Assembly: GCA_024699855.1 (NCBI GenBank)
Contig: JAMPIQ010000002.1
Span: forward strand, 8,990,001 to 9,054,000
Length of the DNA: 64,000 nucleotides
From: Aphelenchoides besseyi
Lineage: Eukaryota > Nematoda > Chromadorea > Rhabditida > Aphelenchoididae
Direction of reading: 5' to 3'
Notes under the pieces: model-generated
What the model was told of the DNA's origin: nothing
The model's input: the letters and a program-made list of their open reading frames with translations, nothing else
The model's database searches: none
Program-made: the position numbers and the translations under genes
Part shown: positions 37,418 to 50,708 of the stretch, piece by piece
How the letters are laid out: every line of letters starts with the position of its first letter
How positions within the stretch are numbered: position 1 is the stretch's first letter

Positions 37418-40400
37418 TCGGCAATTCCATGTGATCACCCAAGTGCCTCATACCGTTTGATTTTGTACCCCCGAGCGTGTTAATGGTTCTCCATTTATAT
37501 GTACATTCTATTTTTTTCTGGTTCAGTAAAATGCTTGTCGCAAGTTGGTTGCGTACTTCTAATTTTAAATTCGTCCACTCTTCATTCATCTTAGTTATCA
37601 GTAAAATCATATCATCGTCTTTGGTCACTTTGTTGCATTTTCAGGATCATTTTAAGTGTGATGGGTAGTAAAAACGGTACCTTTGATGTAATCGCTTATA
37701 AACTTTGTATCTGAGGTTGCTTGTGCAAACTTTTGATTGAAAACATTAGAGCGCCAAATGCGTCTTGTCTAGATGGCAGGAATGAAAAGAATATCATTTC
37801 AGAAATCGACATATCATTTGCTGTTGTTCTCACGCCGATTGAATTGCGTTGTGCCGAAGTGGATAGCCAGTGAGCGGATGTACAAAACGAAATGGTTGTC
37901 GAGGATTGGTCAGCTGTTATCAGTTTCCATTTTCTTCATTTCTCGACGACATTTGTCAATGTTGTTTTTAATTGTGTGCTTTCAAACTACTGAACTTCCT
38001 GGTACGGTAGACAACGCGGTCGTTCGCGATTGAAAGATCTTCAAGTTTCGATTAAAAAGTATTCAGAAGTGAGTTGGAGTCGTTTAAGCGGTTTGGAAAC
38101 GACCTACGAACATGAGCTGGAGTCATGTGCGCGTGGCAAGCAATTCGTTTTATCCGTTTCGACGGCCATTTCAACCACTCTGTTGAGGTTTTATTGGAAA
38201 AATAAAAACCAGCAGAAGAATACGATTTTACTTCAAATGCGGGAATTACGTTGACTCAAACATACAATTCGGAAATACACGGGTCGAGTAACGATTAATT
38301 TCGATTTCCGATTCGGTTTGCTCTCCAACGTCCCTTTCCGGGCACTCGAAACGAAAACAGATTGATGGCTTCATTCACCTGCTGCCAGCGATAGCGTACG
38401 ACAACACCGCCCCAACAACACGATAAATGAATTCAGGTCTACGGTTATAAATTGTTCAAATTTCGAGATTTGCTTCTGTGGAACATGAACGGTTACGATA
38501 TTCTTCAATTTCTCTATTCCAGTGGTTTCGTATCCAAAATTCAACACTACAGTTGAACGCTGTTTTCTGAATTCGAAGTCCAGGCATTGAAGCAATCTGT
38601 CGACCATCTTCTGATGCCGAATATTCTCCCAAGAGAACAATGTCAAAACTTGCCGCCTTGCTTGACCGTCTCATGAGTCTTTAGAATGGAAAAAAAGTTC
38701 TGTGGACAATAGACTCCAACGTAGAACGGGGCCGGAAACGAAGCGTTATCGGATTCCGATGGCTTTACTGGTTTAAAGTCAACGGAACTTGAAAGCGGAA
38801 TGAAAGAAGATGCACTGACCAAAAAACCATTGAATAAGTTTTGGGTTTTTGGTTTTCAAAATACGCGCCCAGCGCAAATTCAAACGCCCACTCATCACCA
38901 GTTGTATCGTTGACTATCACTTATTGATCTCTTAAGCGAGTGATTTGAAATAACATGTTTTGTTTATAATGCAGAACTGAACTTATTACACGCTCTACTT
39001 CTTCCCGCACTTCGTATCGTGATTAGCGTGCTTTCAGACGCCAAAATAAAAACGCCGGACGTTATGAGCGTTGAGAAAGTTGCATCATTTGGACACCCAA
39101 ATATTACATGGGTATTCAAAGAACAAACGCGCAACAGAGAAACGACGCTAATTAGGCGGCAGTGGACGGGATTTGACAAAACTTTACTCTTACATTTACG
39201 CTCACATGTCTGATGATAACAGCAATACCCTTCCAATGTCACTGGTGTTTATTGTTATTGAACTTTGGCCGATAAATTTTATTGTTTTAAGCTTGTGATT
39301 GTTTTAGAACAATTGCCATTTCTCACTTTAATTAACTGCATGAGCAAACGGTGGTCGTTAAACCCATACGTTTTTGTGTTAGAGTTCCTAAACAATAATG
39401 ACACGCAATGGTATTACTTTAGAATTTCTTGGATATTTGTTTTCTGCTTAATATGTCGAATCAACAGTGAGAGTCTGGGAACTTTTTCACACATTTATAA
39501 TTTTCATTCCGACTACTGGAGCCTTTAGATTTCAGTCACATACTTACAAACAAATTTTGTTATACTGCCACCTCCTGTTTTGCAATATCATGTTCGGAAT
39601 TGCGATTTCGATTCGACTTCAGATATAATGCTGATATCGAGTTAGCTGAATTGCATCGCAACAATTGTTTGTCCTTTTACTTGTCCTTTACATTCTTTCA
39701 CTTAATTGCCACCTTCAGAAATATGACACTTGACGAACGATTTCGGTGTAGAAGCTAGTGATTCACGGCAGTTACAATATGGCAGGTACTCGTTTAAAAT
39801 CCTTAATTCTTTCATCCTCCTTCGGTTGCTTGTTCCATTGAAGTGAATTGGCCGATTGGTTCGCGATATGTGTGGTCCTGCACATTCAGAATTCCAACTT
39901 CGCACAAACGACCACCACCAATCTGTCTAATGTGTTTTTGTGGTTAAGAAGTTTGAAATTTTCCGATTCATTTCGTTTTTCTTTTGAGTAAACTTCCAAC
40001 ATTGTGGGCGAACAAATGCACAGGGGAATTTGCCTAAACGAAAATAACGTCAATTTGTGGGTGATACTGAAGGTATAGAAGACGAGAATAGTAAGAACGT
40101 TTTGCGTTTGAAACAGTTCGGACGTGTACCGAAAATGTCGTTGTGTTCGAAGAACTTTTTCGTTTAAACTGTCACGTCTTGAAAGGAAATTTAACTATGT
40201 AAATTTGAGGGTCGTCATCCTGAAAATCGACGCGTTGGGCAGCAACCACAATTTCAGTTCTTTCAGATTCGATTCCTGAAGACGGTCGACTTTTGCCGTT
40301 TTGTTTGTTATGACCTCTTGTTGAGGTCTAGCAGTCGTTTTATCGTCACTAACTATCTCAGCTGATTACTGTACAAACTGTGCATCTCTGTCGATCCAAT

Positions 40401-41704
40401 CGACTCGATAGATAGGTCCTTGTCGTGTGCACTCAAATGTTGCGAAATCAAAAGAAGTTGTTCGCACATTTCGAATTTTAGACGGATGCTCACGTTGAGA
40501 AAGCACAAGAAAATCAAATGCGAAAATGAGATTATTGAGTGCTCTCGCAAGTTTTTCGTCCGAACTTTGTCGTTTTCCGTCTCGAACCTCAGAAGAACAA
40601 TGGTCGCAGACGCGTAAGGAATCATCCGTTGGACAGCTTTCCTTCATCCTTTTTTGTAAATTTGGTTCGCTTCGAAGTCTAGAACAGTGGAAATTTATAA
40701 CGAACTTCTTCGTTTTCGACACCATCTATAGATGAAATCTAAGTTCGACAAAGCGTTCAATTCGTGTACATTTTGGACTAAAGTTACCAATATCGCGGTA
40801 TTCATTTGCGTGATTTGCTCCGAATCTTCAGAACTAATCGTGCTTTCAGCGTTTGGTCACCCAGAAGTCTGCTAACTTGTAGGACGAAAACAATCAAGAG
40901 GTTGGTTTGCACGACTCAAAATTCTGAGTAGTTTTCGAAATCAAAGCTTCGACCGCATATCAATGAAACGGTTGATTGCGTGCCACAACTAAATGACCGT
41001 GGACTATTTTCGAACTCAGTTCACGGAAATGTTTTACAATCGAAAAGTTTGATGTGAAGTTTTTTAAGGGATATGTTGGTATACGAAAGTTACGATCGAA
41101 AGTATTGTGCAAACGTTGTTTACCATTTAAAATTGAAAAGCAAATTAACCAAACGGTCACAGATATCATCCTGTAGCCGCCGACCTGTAGTTGCTTTCAA
41201 AAGTAATCGAAAGATAAATTCAAATTAACAATACGCTGCATAAAACCAACTGATTTCTGTGATATCCAACGGTTACCTCAATGTTATAATCGACATCAAA
41301 GTCAAGTGCTAGCGATCGCTGCTACACTTGGTCTTCGTTGTTGTTCCGAACTTCTTTTAACGTTTTCGCTTTGCTGAACTTTCGGGTCCTCCGAATTCCC
41401 AGCGGATCGTTTTGTTCTGTCGCCCGCCAAAACGTCGAAGGAATGTAGATGCATCTTCTGTCAGCGTATTGAGATAGCCAATTTCTTCTCTTCATCTTCT
41501 CGGCTTTGACTCATAGAACGACCGTTTCTATGCGAACATTCGCAATCACTATTATGTTTAAAACGGTGAAATGGATTTAAGTTTCCGTCTGACGAAGTGT
41601 AATTCGGCGCGTAGATTCAGATGTAATAAACAGCCCTAAACTTTAACTTTTTGTTTGTCAAATTTACAATCTACAATCTTAAGCACGCTGTTTGCAGAGT
41701 CCAT
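37418..41704. other. Long gene-free region upstream of the cholinergic locus
   Basis: About 4.3 kb without a coding region I can support, in a window where genes are otherwise close together. Short open frames occur on both strands (for example 38371-38674 and 40353-40725 on the minus strand), but they lack splice-consistent partners or family likeness. Because unc-17 and cha-1 both begin just after splice acceptors, the shared leader exon and the neuronal promoter/enhancers of the cholinergic locus are expected here. I could not pinpoint the leader exon. Confidence 0.45.
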
Positions 41705-41718
41705 CCGCTCAAATCGCT

Positions 41719-43526
41719 ATGGGTCGCAACATTCCGATTTTAAATAGGGATATGGATTGGTGTCGGGATTGGTTGGAGAAGAACACTTCATCGCCCACGG
41801 TCCAAAAGAAATTGGTCCTGGTTGTTGTCTCAATTGCTCTCTTGTTGGACAACATGCTCTACATGGTCATCGTGCCAATCATTCCTCGATATTTGCGCGA
41901 AATTCGTGCTTACGATGTGGAATATGTCGGTTATCATAACGTGAGTACTCGACTCCCTAACGGTTCGATGTTAATCAAAATGACCGGCGGCGCAATCGAC
42001 TATTTGGACGAAGAAGTTGAGTTGGGTTGGTTGTTTGCATCAAAAGCGTTGCTGCAAATTTTCGTTAACCCATTCTCTGGTTTTGTCATCGATCGAATTG
42101 GTTACGAGTTGCCAATGATCATCGGATTAGTCGTAATGTTCAGCTCGACAGCAATTTTTGCGCTTGGACGCAGCTACGGAGTTTTGTTCTTTGCACGATC
42201 TTTGCAAGTAAGTCGACGCCGTTTGATTCAATGGAAGGCGTTTGATCGAAAGCAAACCAAACAGTTTGAGTTTTCTGCGCAACTTTGTTCGAAATAAGAT
42301 CACTTCCAAACGTTAAGCGCCCAAATCCGAATTGTTCGTTAAGTTTGGTCGTCTTCCGATTGAACACATTTCATTGTTTAGACGTCGAGAACAACTTCAA
42401 CTTTACATTCGTGTGTCTTTAGGGTTTCGGTTCAGCGTTTGCCGACACCTCCGGTTTGGCGATGATTGCCGATCGATTTACCGAAGAAAATGAACGTTCG
42501 GCGGCATTAGGAATTGCGCTTGCATTCATTTCATTCGGTTGTCTAGTGGCTCCACCGTTTGGCTCCATTTTGTATACACTTGCCGGCAAGCCGGTACCAT
42601 TTCTAATTCTATCGTTCGTTTGTCTCATTGACGCTTTCATGGTCTTCATGGTTATACAACAAAAGCAGAGTCCAGTTATTCGTGCGTCTCGGTCTGCTGA
42701 TCCAAATGAAAAAGTTCACGGCACGCCAATGTGGAAGTTATTCATGGATCCGTTTGTTGCTATTTGCTCCGGCGCTCTCATCATGGCAAATGTTTCTCTC
42801 GCTTTTCTGGAGCCTACAATCACAAACTGGATTGTTGAGTTCATGCCTGACACACCGAAATGGATGATTGGAATGATTTGGTTTCCCGCTTTCTTTCCGC
42901 ATGTTCTTGGCGTCTACGTGACTGTCAAACTACTCAAACGTTATCCGCAATCTCCGTGGTTACTAGCAATGATTGGATTGGCGATGGAGGGTCTTAGCTG
43001 CATTTTCTTGCCCTTCATGAATTCAGTTATGTTATTGATCATTCCACTTTCAACAATCTGTTTTGGAATTGCGCTCGTCGACACCAGCCTTCTTCCTCTT
43101 CTCGGTTATTTGGTTGACACTCGACACGTCAGTGTTTATGGCTCGGTTTATGCCATAGCCGATATTTCGTACAGTCTGGCTTATGCATTTGGACCGATTA
43201 TTGCTGGAAACGTGGTTCATTCAATGGGATTCACGGCATTGAACATCATTATTTGCGTTGTGAACATTGCCTATTTACCGCTTCTTCACATGCTTCGTAA
43301 AGTCTACGCTTATGAGGAACTAAACGGCCAAACTAATGCTGTGAACAACGATACTGCCAATAACAACGGAGTTACGCAGCGATTAACCAACTCCAATTCG
43401 ACAAAACTCGACGATCCTTCAACAGCAACAAATCCATTTGGCGGCTATCCAACAGACAGCTATCAGAACCATACGATCAATTCGAATGCTCCCGTCGCTT
43501 ACGATCCGCTCAATCCACAATGGTAG
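41719..43526 (+). CDS. unc-17: Vesicular acetylcholine transporter (VAChT)
   Basis: This gene encodes the proton-exchange antiporter that loads acetylcholine into synaptic vesicles. It is a 12-helix protein of the major facilitator superfamily, about 531 residues long. Two coding exons (41719-42207 and 42423-43526) are joined across a 215-bp intron in phase. The sequence matches UNC-17 throughout. Examples are the start MGRNIPILNRD, VSIALLLDNMLYMVIVPIIP in the first helix, LGWLFASKALLQIFVNPFSG, FADTSGLAMIADRFTEENER, VDTRHVSVYGSVYAIADISY and the C-terminal AYDPLNPQW. The acidic DNMLYM residue and the lumenal loop between helices 1 and 2 are present. The initiating ATG follows a TTTGCAG acceptor by about 20 bp, so at least one upstream non-coding exon exists. 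It sits directly upstream of cha-1 on the same strand, the conserved cholinergic gene locus arrangement. Confidence 0.96.
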
Positions 43527-44223
43527 TTGAGACAAAAGACACTCAAGCATAGTCACAAAGTTAGCGTTTTTATTGCGAATCTCCACTTAAAATTTTAAAT
43601 TCTGAACTAAAACACAGCTCGATTTTACACGTTGAATTCCGGTTCGTTATGATCTTAAATTTGCTAATTGTTTTTATTTCTGAATTTAAAGTTCAATGAT
43701 ATCACGTTTGATCTGCTGAACTATTTCTTTCGTTTAAGTCTCCAAACTGTCTCGCTGTTCAATTTTATTGTAATCGTCAAAAGCCTAATAAACGGTATAT
43801 TGGAACCTTAAAGTGCTTTTTAACATAACAAATTCAATGAGATTCGCAAAGAGGTCAGTTCTTTGGTCTGTGATCTTTCCCTTCGTAAGAAGTTCTAGTA
43901 ATGGACGTGTAATCAAGAATTCAAAACGATCTCGATTCACCGGTTTTCGCGGAAGATCGTGTGTGCAACTGCAACTGGGTATACATACTGTTTGAAGAAA
44001 ATCCTAAAACTAATTCTTTTAGGTTGTCAGTTGAGTTCATCAAAAGCTTATGAAATTACGGCGGCGGCAGGATGAAATGCGGGCCTTAGACTTTCGATTA
44101 TTCAAATTGAGTCATGATCCTTGTATTGGGGGTTTCTCTTGTTTTGTAAGTTTCAAATCTCAATCAAAGGATTCACAAAGATGCTATTACTTGCACTGAG
44201 TCAATGGTTTTAGACGATTCGAA
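43527..44223. other. unc-17 3' flank, presumably inside the first cha-1 intron
   Basis: By analogy with the cholinergic locus of other animals, this stretch together with unc-17 would lie within the first intron of cha-1. It includes likely unc-17 polyadenylation sequences. A short basic frame (about 44050-44145) with a GTAAGT donor is visible but not supported as coding. It ends in a GGTTTTAG acceptor at 44214, immediately before the cha-1 start exon. Confidence 0.45.
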
Positions 44224-47200
44224 ATGAGCTTTTTGACCAATTGGTTGAGTGATGGAGACACGAAAAAGCAGATGCCCGATTGGGATACCGTAAGTTCAAT
44301 TGTTAACCGTGATTGTAGTGCTGAGAAATGTGGTGTTGATGCGATAGTACTTAGTTGGATGTGCGTGAATTAGTTGCTCTGACCATTTCTTTTAGTTATT
44401 TACTCTCAGGGGAATCGTTCTAGTGACGATAAGCTTTCTTGTACCATCTTCGAAACGATTCTCCGAAATTTGACTTCAGTAATTACTTCGCAGCACTCCG
44501 AACTTAACTCCAACAGACAGTCACTTATTTTATCGTTCTTCGTTGGTTGAGAATCTTGAAACAGGGAGCTTTCGAAAGATCGAATTGAATTTCGGTTTTT
44601 AATTTTAACTTTTTGTTGATAGAACTGCAACTTAAATCCCCTTATTTTATAGTTTCACTTTATAATTCACTTTCATCAAAAACACTTTTCCTTGGCCCGT
44701 AGAAAACAGTTACCCACGATTTTGCAAATCGCTCAAAAATACGCGTTTTAAAATGCACATCAGAAAAAGCAGCCGACAAGTGTTCTACGTGTGGCTTCAG
44801 CGCAACTTGTCTGTCAACAGGACCAAGTCAAGCCAGCTGATGAGTGGTTGGAGTCATGCTGCTCCTGCGGTCTTATTCAAGAGTGGGCATTTGCTCTTCG
44901 CTTTTGTGGACAAATGCTCGTCGTCTATGCGGGGTTCTTCCGGTAAACCGATGCCACTACTTTTATCACCCAACTTCCACCGACTTAACCATTCCGCAAC
45001 GAGTAAGTCCCGACGCTTATTGGTTGCTAATTTCTTGTCGTAACTCCGGTGTGTTAGTTCATCATCACGATTCTCGAACTCACCACCAAACTTCAGAACC
45101 CGCTTCCAAAGCCACCAATTCCATCGTTAGAACACACATTGGAACGTTATTTACAATACGCTAGTGTCGTTCGTTTGTGGGATCGGATTCCGGTAGAAGA
45201 TGTTGAAGGAGCGGTCGGGCGGTTTTTTCCGATTGCTGAAAAGTTGCAGGAAGAACTCAAAGAAATTGCGGAAAAAGAAGAAAATTGGGTATACTTGAAA
45301 TCACTGGTTTATCGAAATCAATGTTTTAGATTAATTGCTTTTGGTTAGAAACAATGTACTTGAGACCACGTTATCCATTACCTGTCAATTCAAATCCCGC
45401 ATACATTTTTCCACGTCAAGTTTTCTACGATGAGGACGATTGGTTATTGTAAGTAGAAGTGTAGAGCATCATTGTTTCACATAAGATGCTTAGATTTACG
45501 GCGTGGTTAACACATGGAATGTTACAATTTAAAGACCTTATTGATCGGTCAGTTTTGGTACCAAGAAACCTTTCTTAATTTGTTTCTCTTAGTCGTGCCA
45601 TCAGCCATGACAGTGGTGGTTTAGCTCGTGGTCGCGTTCCGTATTGTATGGATCAATACGATCGATTGCTTTCGATTTACCGGCAACCTGGTTTGGACTG
45701 TGATGTCCATTTGAACGATCGTTACAGGAAATCGGACACACTGACAGTTGACCAGCACTTGTTGATAATGTGCGAGAATCAGCCGTTCATTTTGTTTGTT
45801 CGTCGAAATGGTTACACTTTGGGTCCCACAGAAATAGCGTTGCAGATGCGCGAAATTGTGAGAAAGGCTCGAAATCGCAGTCGAATTAACGTGACACCAA
45901 TTGCCGCTGCAACAGCTGGAAACCGAAACGATGCGGCCGAATTTTGGGCCGAGATGTTGAGTCGTAAGATATTTTATCGTCTTTCAATTGCAATAGGAAG
46001 TTTAGTGGAGCAAAATGAAAATTCTCTGAAATTGATTCAAAACGCGACCTTTGTCGTTTGTTTGGATGGCTATATGGCGGCAAAGAATTCGCACGAAAGA
46101 CAATTGGAAACGGCCGGTGATCTAATTTTGCACGGATTCGGACGAAATGGCGAAGGCCTTAATCGATGGTACGATTCGACCATTCAACTGATCGTTTCGC
46201 TGGACGGATTCAACGGTTTGTGTATTGAGCACAGTGTGGCTGAAGGAATCGTAATCATTCGAATGATGGAACACGTGTTACGCAATGTGAGAACCGAACG
46301 TGAGCCACGGGTTTGTTTGCCGTCTTATGAAGGAACGGATCAACATCACGCGTTGAAATGGGTGGTAAGCGAAAGCAATCAAAAGCTTTTGGATAAAATG
46401 TCCAATGAGTTCGATTCGTAAGATCAACTCGAACAAACATCATCGATCTGTCTACTTACAGTTTGGCCATGGATCTTCGTCTCACCGTCTACCAATTCAA
46501 AGAGTTCGGAAAGGAGTATATCAAATCCAATCGAATTAGTCCCGATGGTTTCGTTCAATTGGCACTTCAACTGGCTCATTATCGGTAAGCAGAAATTTCT
46601 GGAAACAATATCTGCTGTGTAAATGCACGATTTAAATTATATTTAAAGTGCTAACTAAGTAGATTTTATCTTTTTTGTGTACGCACTTGTAACTGAGATG
46701 ATTTGACAGACAGAAAATCATAGAACCTGATATTTTAGTCAGCACGGTTATCTTGTTTCATCGTACGAAAGTGCAACTATGCGACGTTATCGTTACGGTC
46801 GAGTCGACAACATTCGATCGGCAACACCAGAAGCTTTGGCGTGGGTTACTGCGCAATTCAATCGTAACGTTTCTCCCCAGGAAAAAGTAAATATTATAGT
46901 CTTCAACTTCCATATCGATCTTTTTAGCGACTTCGTTTTGATAACGCGGCAAAAAAACAAGCGTTGATCATAAGTGAAGTAAGAAATCGTTGTATTGCTA
47001 GTCGTTATATGTTTTAGAACGTTAATGGCTTTGGAATCGATAATCACTTATGTGCGTTAGAGAACTTGGCACGTGAAGCTGTGAATCGTGGCCGATTATC
47101 AACGATGCCGGAAATATTTGAGCAGAAAACTTACGTTGAACTCACTCGTTTTCCACTAAGCACAAGTCAAGTAAGAATATGATTTAAGTTCCAACCAACT

Positions 47201-47430
47201 TCACATCTTAGGTCACTCCGGATCCAACGTTCGAAGGCTGCTATTTATGTTACGGTCCAGTTGTAGATGATGGCTATGGTTGTGCTTATAGTATTCAAGC
47301 AAACGAACTGCTTTTTGCGATCAGCGACATGAAATCCAACCCTCGCACCAGCGGCATTGGGTTCGAAGCAGCGTTGAAGGAGTCGTTGCTCGAAATGCGT
47401 TATCTGCTTGAAACTACCACTGCTGTTTAA
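44224..47430 (+). CDS. cha-1: Choline O-acetyltransferase (ChAT)
   Basis: This enzyme makes acetylcholine from choline and acetyl-CoA in cholinergic neurons. I chose the start ATG at 44224. Its exon encodes [15 protein letters not shown] and ends at a GTAAGT donor (44289). It joins in phase, across 807 bp, to an acceptor at 45096 that opens [19 protein letters not shown], the conserved N-terminal block of carnitine/choline acyltransferases. Further landmarks are [27 protein letters not shown], the catalytic histidine in [28 protein letters not shown] (coenzyme A region), LSTSQVTPDP and [11 protein letters not shown]. The rest is about nine exons with short introns. Length is close to 640 residues, as expected. 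The first exon is preceded by a TTTTAG acceptor, consistent with splicing from the same upstream leader used by unc-17. Confidence 0.93.
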
Positions 47431-50400
47431 GTGTTTCATTTGTTCTCTCATCAACTTTCCAATTGCAAGTTCTTTTTTTTGATCTCTTTCAATTAGTACT
47501 TAGTTCATGGAGTAGTTATATTGATCTTATGGTTAACAAATAAATAAGACTGCTTAACGTTGAATACACAAAAATTTACAGTGTACGCTACTTATCTTAT
47601 TCGAATACACTCTCTATATCGAATGTTATTACATTTGGAAGATCAGATTTTTATTTGAGATCGACTTATTGTCGATTGAGCATTTTAACGATCTTAAACG
47701 TACAATCAAGTAACGTATGATTCATACAATAAAGCAAACAAACTCATTAAAGGTATTTGAGCGTTAACTAGCAGCTACAACTTTTGACTGACAAAAGTGA
47801 AAAGATTAAGAGCTCATGTCTTCAATCATGTGCGTTAATCGATTTCACGTTTATTTCAACAGTCAGTTAGCTTGTCGTCATTTTGAACAACTGCACCAAT
47901 GAGCTCATATGAAAATCGCTACAGATACGCGATTTTCGTCGATCTTCTAATTAAAGTTAATGGCAAAACACTTGGAGTTGTTTGTTGGGAATAAAAATTA
48001 CGCAATTTGCAAGATGCAATCTACGATGAGCGAAGATGTTGCGAGTCAAAACGGACGATTTGGCCAACCGCCATTTTTGTTCAACAACACTTTTAGCGTG
48101 CGCCGCTCATTTCCAGACGAATTGCTCTCTGCGGGTTGGCCCAACATTGCAGAAGTCTCCAAGAAAAACGGAGCATGTCACTCTGCTTCTTGCTTTCGAC
48201 CAACTACTTTTTTGGTTCTCCTTTGGTCCAACATCGATGGTCACTGACCGCATATTGATGCACCGTGCTGTACGTGGTAGATGCGACATTACATCCTGAG
48301 TTTATTCCACTGTTTAGTCAATTGCAGAAGCAAGTGAAGCGATAGAGTTATTGGCCGACCTGATGTGCCGCCGAGAACGTTCGTCCTGTTTCCGGGGCTT
48401 TTCAGCGAAATCCGTCGGTGCCGAAGTGTCAAACGAGTTGGTTGCTCTATTGACAGAAAGTGCTGCCGTCTGAATGTGGCAATGAGTGAAACCGGTTTGT
48501 ATCCTCTTTCATTCGGTTTTCCATTAAGCGGGGTATTTAATCGGGGCGCGCGGCCCAGAAACGCATGAATAGAGCGCAGATGTTTCATGCGGACATTCGG
48601 ATGCTGCTGAACCGACGGATAGATTGTTGGAGAAAAGGGGGGCCAAAGCTAAAATGCGCAGTCGAAGCCAAATTTGCGCAGTTCTACGAAGATAGAACGT
48701 AAGACTAGCGCCGTCGAGCGGTCCGGATTGAACTCTCCCAACAAGGCCGAGTGAATGACGAAGTGCATGAGAATAACGACGAGGCGACCGTTAGAGTGAA
48801 GTTCGCTGTGGCCCGCTCGTCTGCTCGATATCCATCTCGAATGAACGTTAACGCCTCAACGAGTTTATCTATTACTACTGATTTAGTACAAACATCGCTT
48901 AGTTTTCTTAAACTAAACGTTCAATTGTAGCTTGTGTGATTCGATTAGCTTTTCTTTGTCAACTCTCATTTTATGCAGTTGATACGTTTGAAATCCATTG
49001 GCACAATACTCGAGTTGTTCGTCTGTTCTTTTCATTCTACTAAGTTCTCTGTTTTAGTTGAGTACGTTCCAACCGTAAAAGCCGTAGTTTCAAAGCTGCA
49101 GACTTCGTGGTATACGCGTATAAAGCTCTTTTAGTAAAATAAATGTTCAATTCTTGTAATTTAACCTATTAATCAAAAACTTTTAGTTATCTGTTCGATT
49201 TGCCTTTTTACTATTATCAAATGACTATTGTTCTTAAACATCTTTTATCTTGACACGTTAACTCATTTCAAGCTCACATGTTTGCTTCAATGTTCTTTAG
49301 TTACGGGCCTATCAAATATAAAGTTGGAAAACATAGCCAATTGAGTTGTAGAGTTCGAAACGCAATTATCTTTCGACCTGCTTTCTTCTGTCTCCCATGA
49401 GCCTAATTAACCGAAGCGGCTTTTCATTCGTGGCGCGAAACCGTCCGACTTCAAATGACTGAGCCAAAGGTTATATTCGCGTTCGAATTATCGTCTGAAG
49501 CCCACCGGTCGAGAATTACGGAAGACCGCTTACTTTGGCCTTAATTACCTGTCTTCTCTTTCTCATTTTGCAAGTACCTTTAATACTAAATCCACGCCGG
49601 CCGCATGGCTTTGGCCCAAATCTTATCCGCACCTGCTATCGCTCCTCTACGCTCTCCATTTGCGTTTGTTATTCGAAGATCGTTTTCGTCACATTAGGTT
49701 TGATGACGTTGTGTTTGATGAAGTTCGTTGCCATGAAGCAACAGGTTCAACTACATTACGATAATCATAATTACTATCTTCTGGAAGTTGCTTAAAACGG
49801 ATCAGTTAAGTTTTTGGGCGTCAATGCGGTGGACAAAAAGGGGCGGGTTGACGATTCTCGTCATAATCATTGGCCGAAGACACGAGAAGCACACCGTGAT
49901 GCTTCGAGTTAAATTTATAAGACTTTTGGACAGCTTTGGTTCGGGCCTTAGATTTCGTGTGCAAAACTCAATCCGACTGCCGACGACCTATACCGTTGCC
50001 ATGGATTCTTCGTCCTAACAGCTCCCTTTTTGTTAAGATTTAATCATTCCACTTTTTGTTTGTTTCAACCGTTTTCCTTGCCGGTTGCGTTTGTTTTAAT
50101 TGAAACGACGTCGAGGTCAGTCGAGTTGGTCGGAACGTAAAGTCGTTGGCGGTCATATCCGAATTTACGAGTCTGGGCCAATTATTATTGATAGTCATTA
50201 AACTACTTGATTGTACGTCAACAATACTTCGCTTTCACCGGTGACTTTAGTGCTAGAACATGTCGATGAGTTCGCTCGTTGACTGTTACAGAATGCAACT
50301 AAGGCACGCGGTGAATGCTAAGTGCTCGTTGATAATCGTTGGAATTGTATTTGCAAGTACTTGAGTAACAAACCGCGTAAAAGTAGCAGTCGTTCACACC

Positions 50401-50708
50401 GAAAAGGAAGTAGTTCCAATTAGAAAACCGGAAACCAGGAGTTCAATCTTGTCCTCATGCTAAGAGAAATTAGTCAAACAACCACGAAAACATCCATTAA
50501 ATTTAGCAATTAAACGAACTTTGCGTCTAGACATAAATGGTGTGTACTTATTCTTGTAAGTGTCATCCAACTATAAAAACATGATAAGAACTTTATTGAT
50601 GTGACAGCTTCTGATCAATTTAGCATCAAATATTGGAACAAAGCAAATTAACAGGAATACTCAACGGATGATTAGGATTATCGAGATGATTAGAACACAA
50701 ACGACTTC
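47431..50708. other. Gene-poor stretch
   Basis: About 3.3 kb without a supported gene. Frames examined include 47960-48299 (+), 48289-48588 (-) and 49535-50018 (+). None has splice partners, a signal peptide or family likeness. The part at about 48300-48850 is less AT-rich than its flanks. AATAAA at about 47539 probably ends the cha-1 transcript. Confidence 0.4.

Noticed and set aside
44753..45043. Open frame starting [11 protein letters not shown] as a possible cha-1 first exon
   Set aside because: It does not join in frame to the conserved ChAT exon at 45097; the exon at 44224-44289 joins in phase with canonical sites.
47960..48590. Open frames on both strands after cha-1
   Set aside because: Mutually overlapping and unrecognisable; no exon-intron structure supports either.
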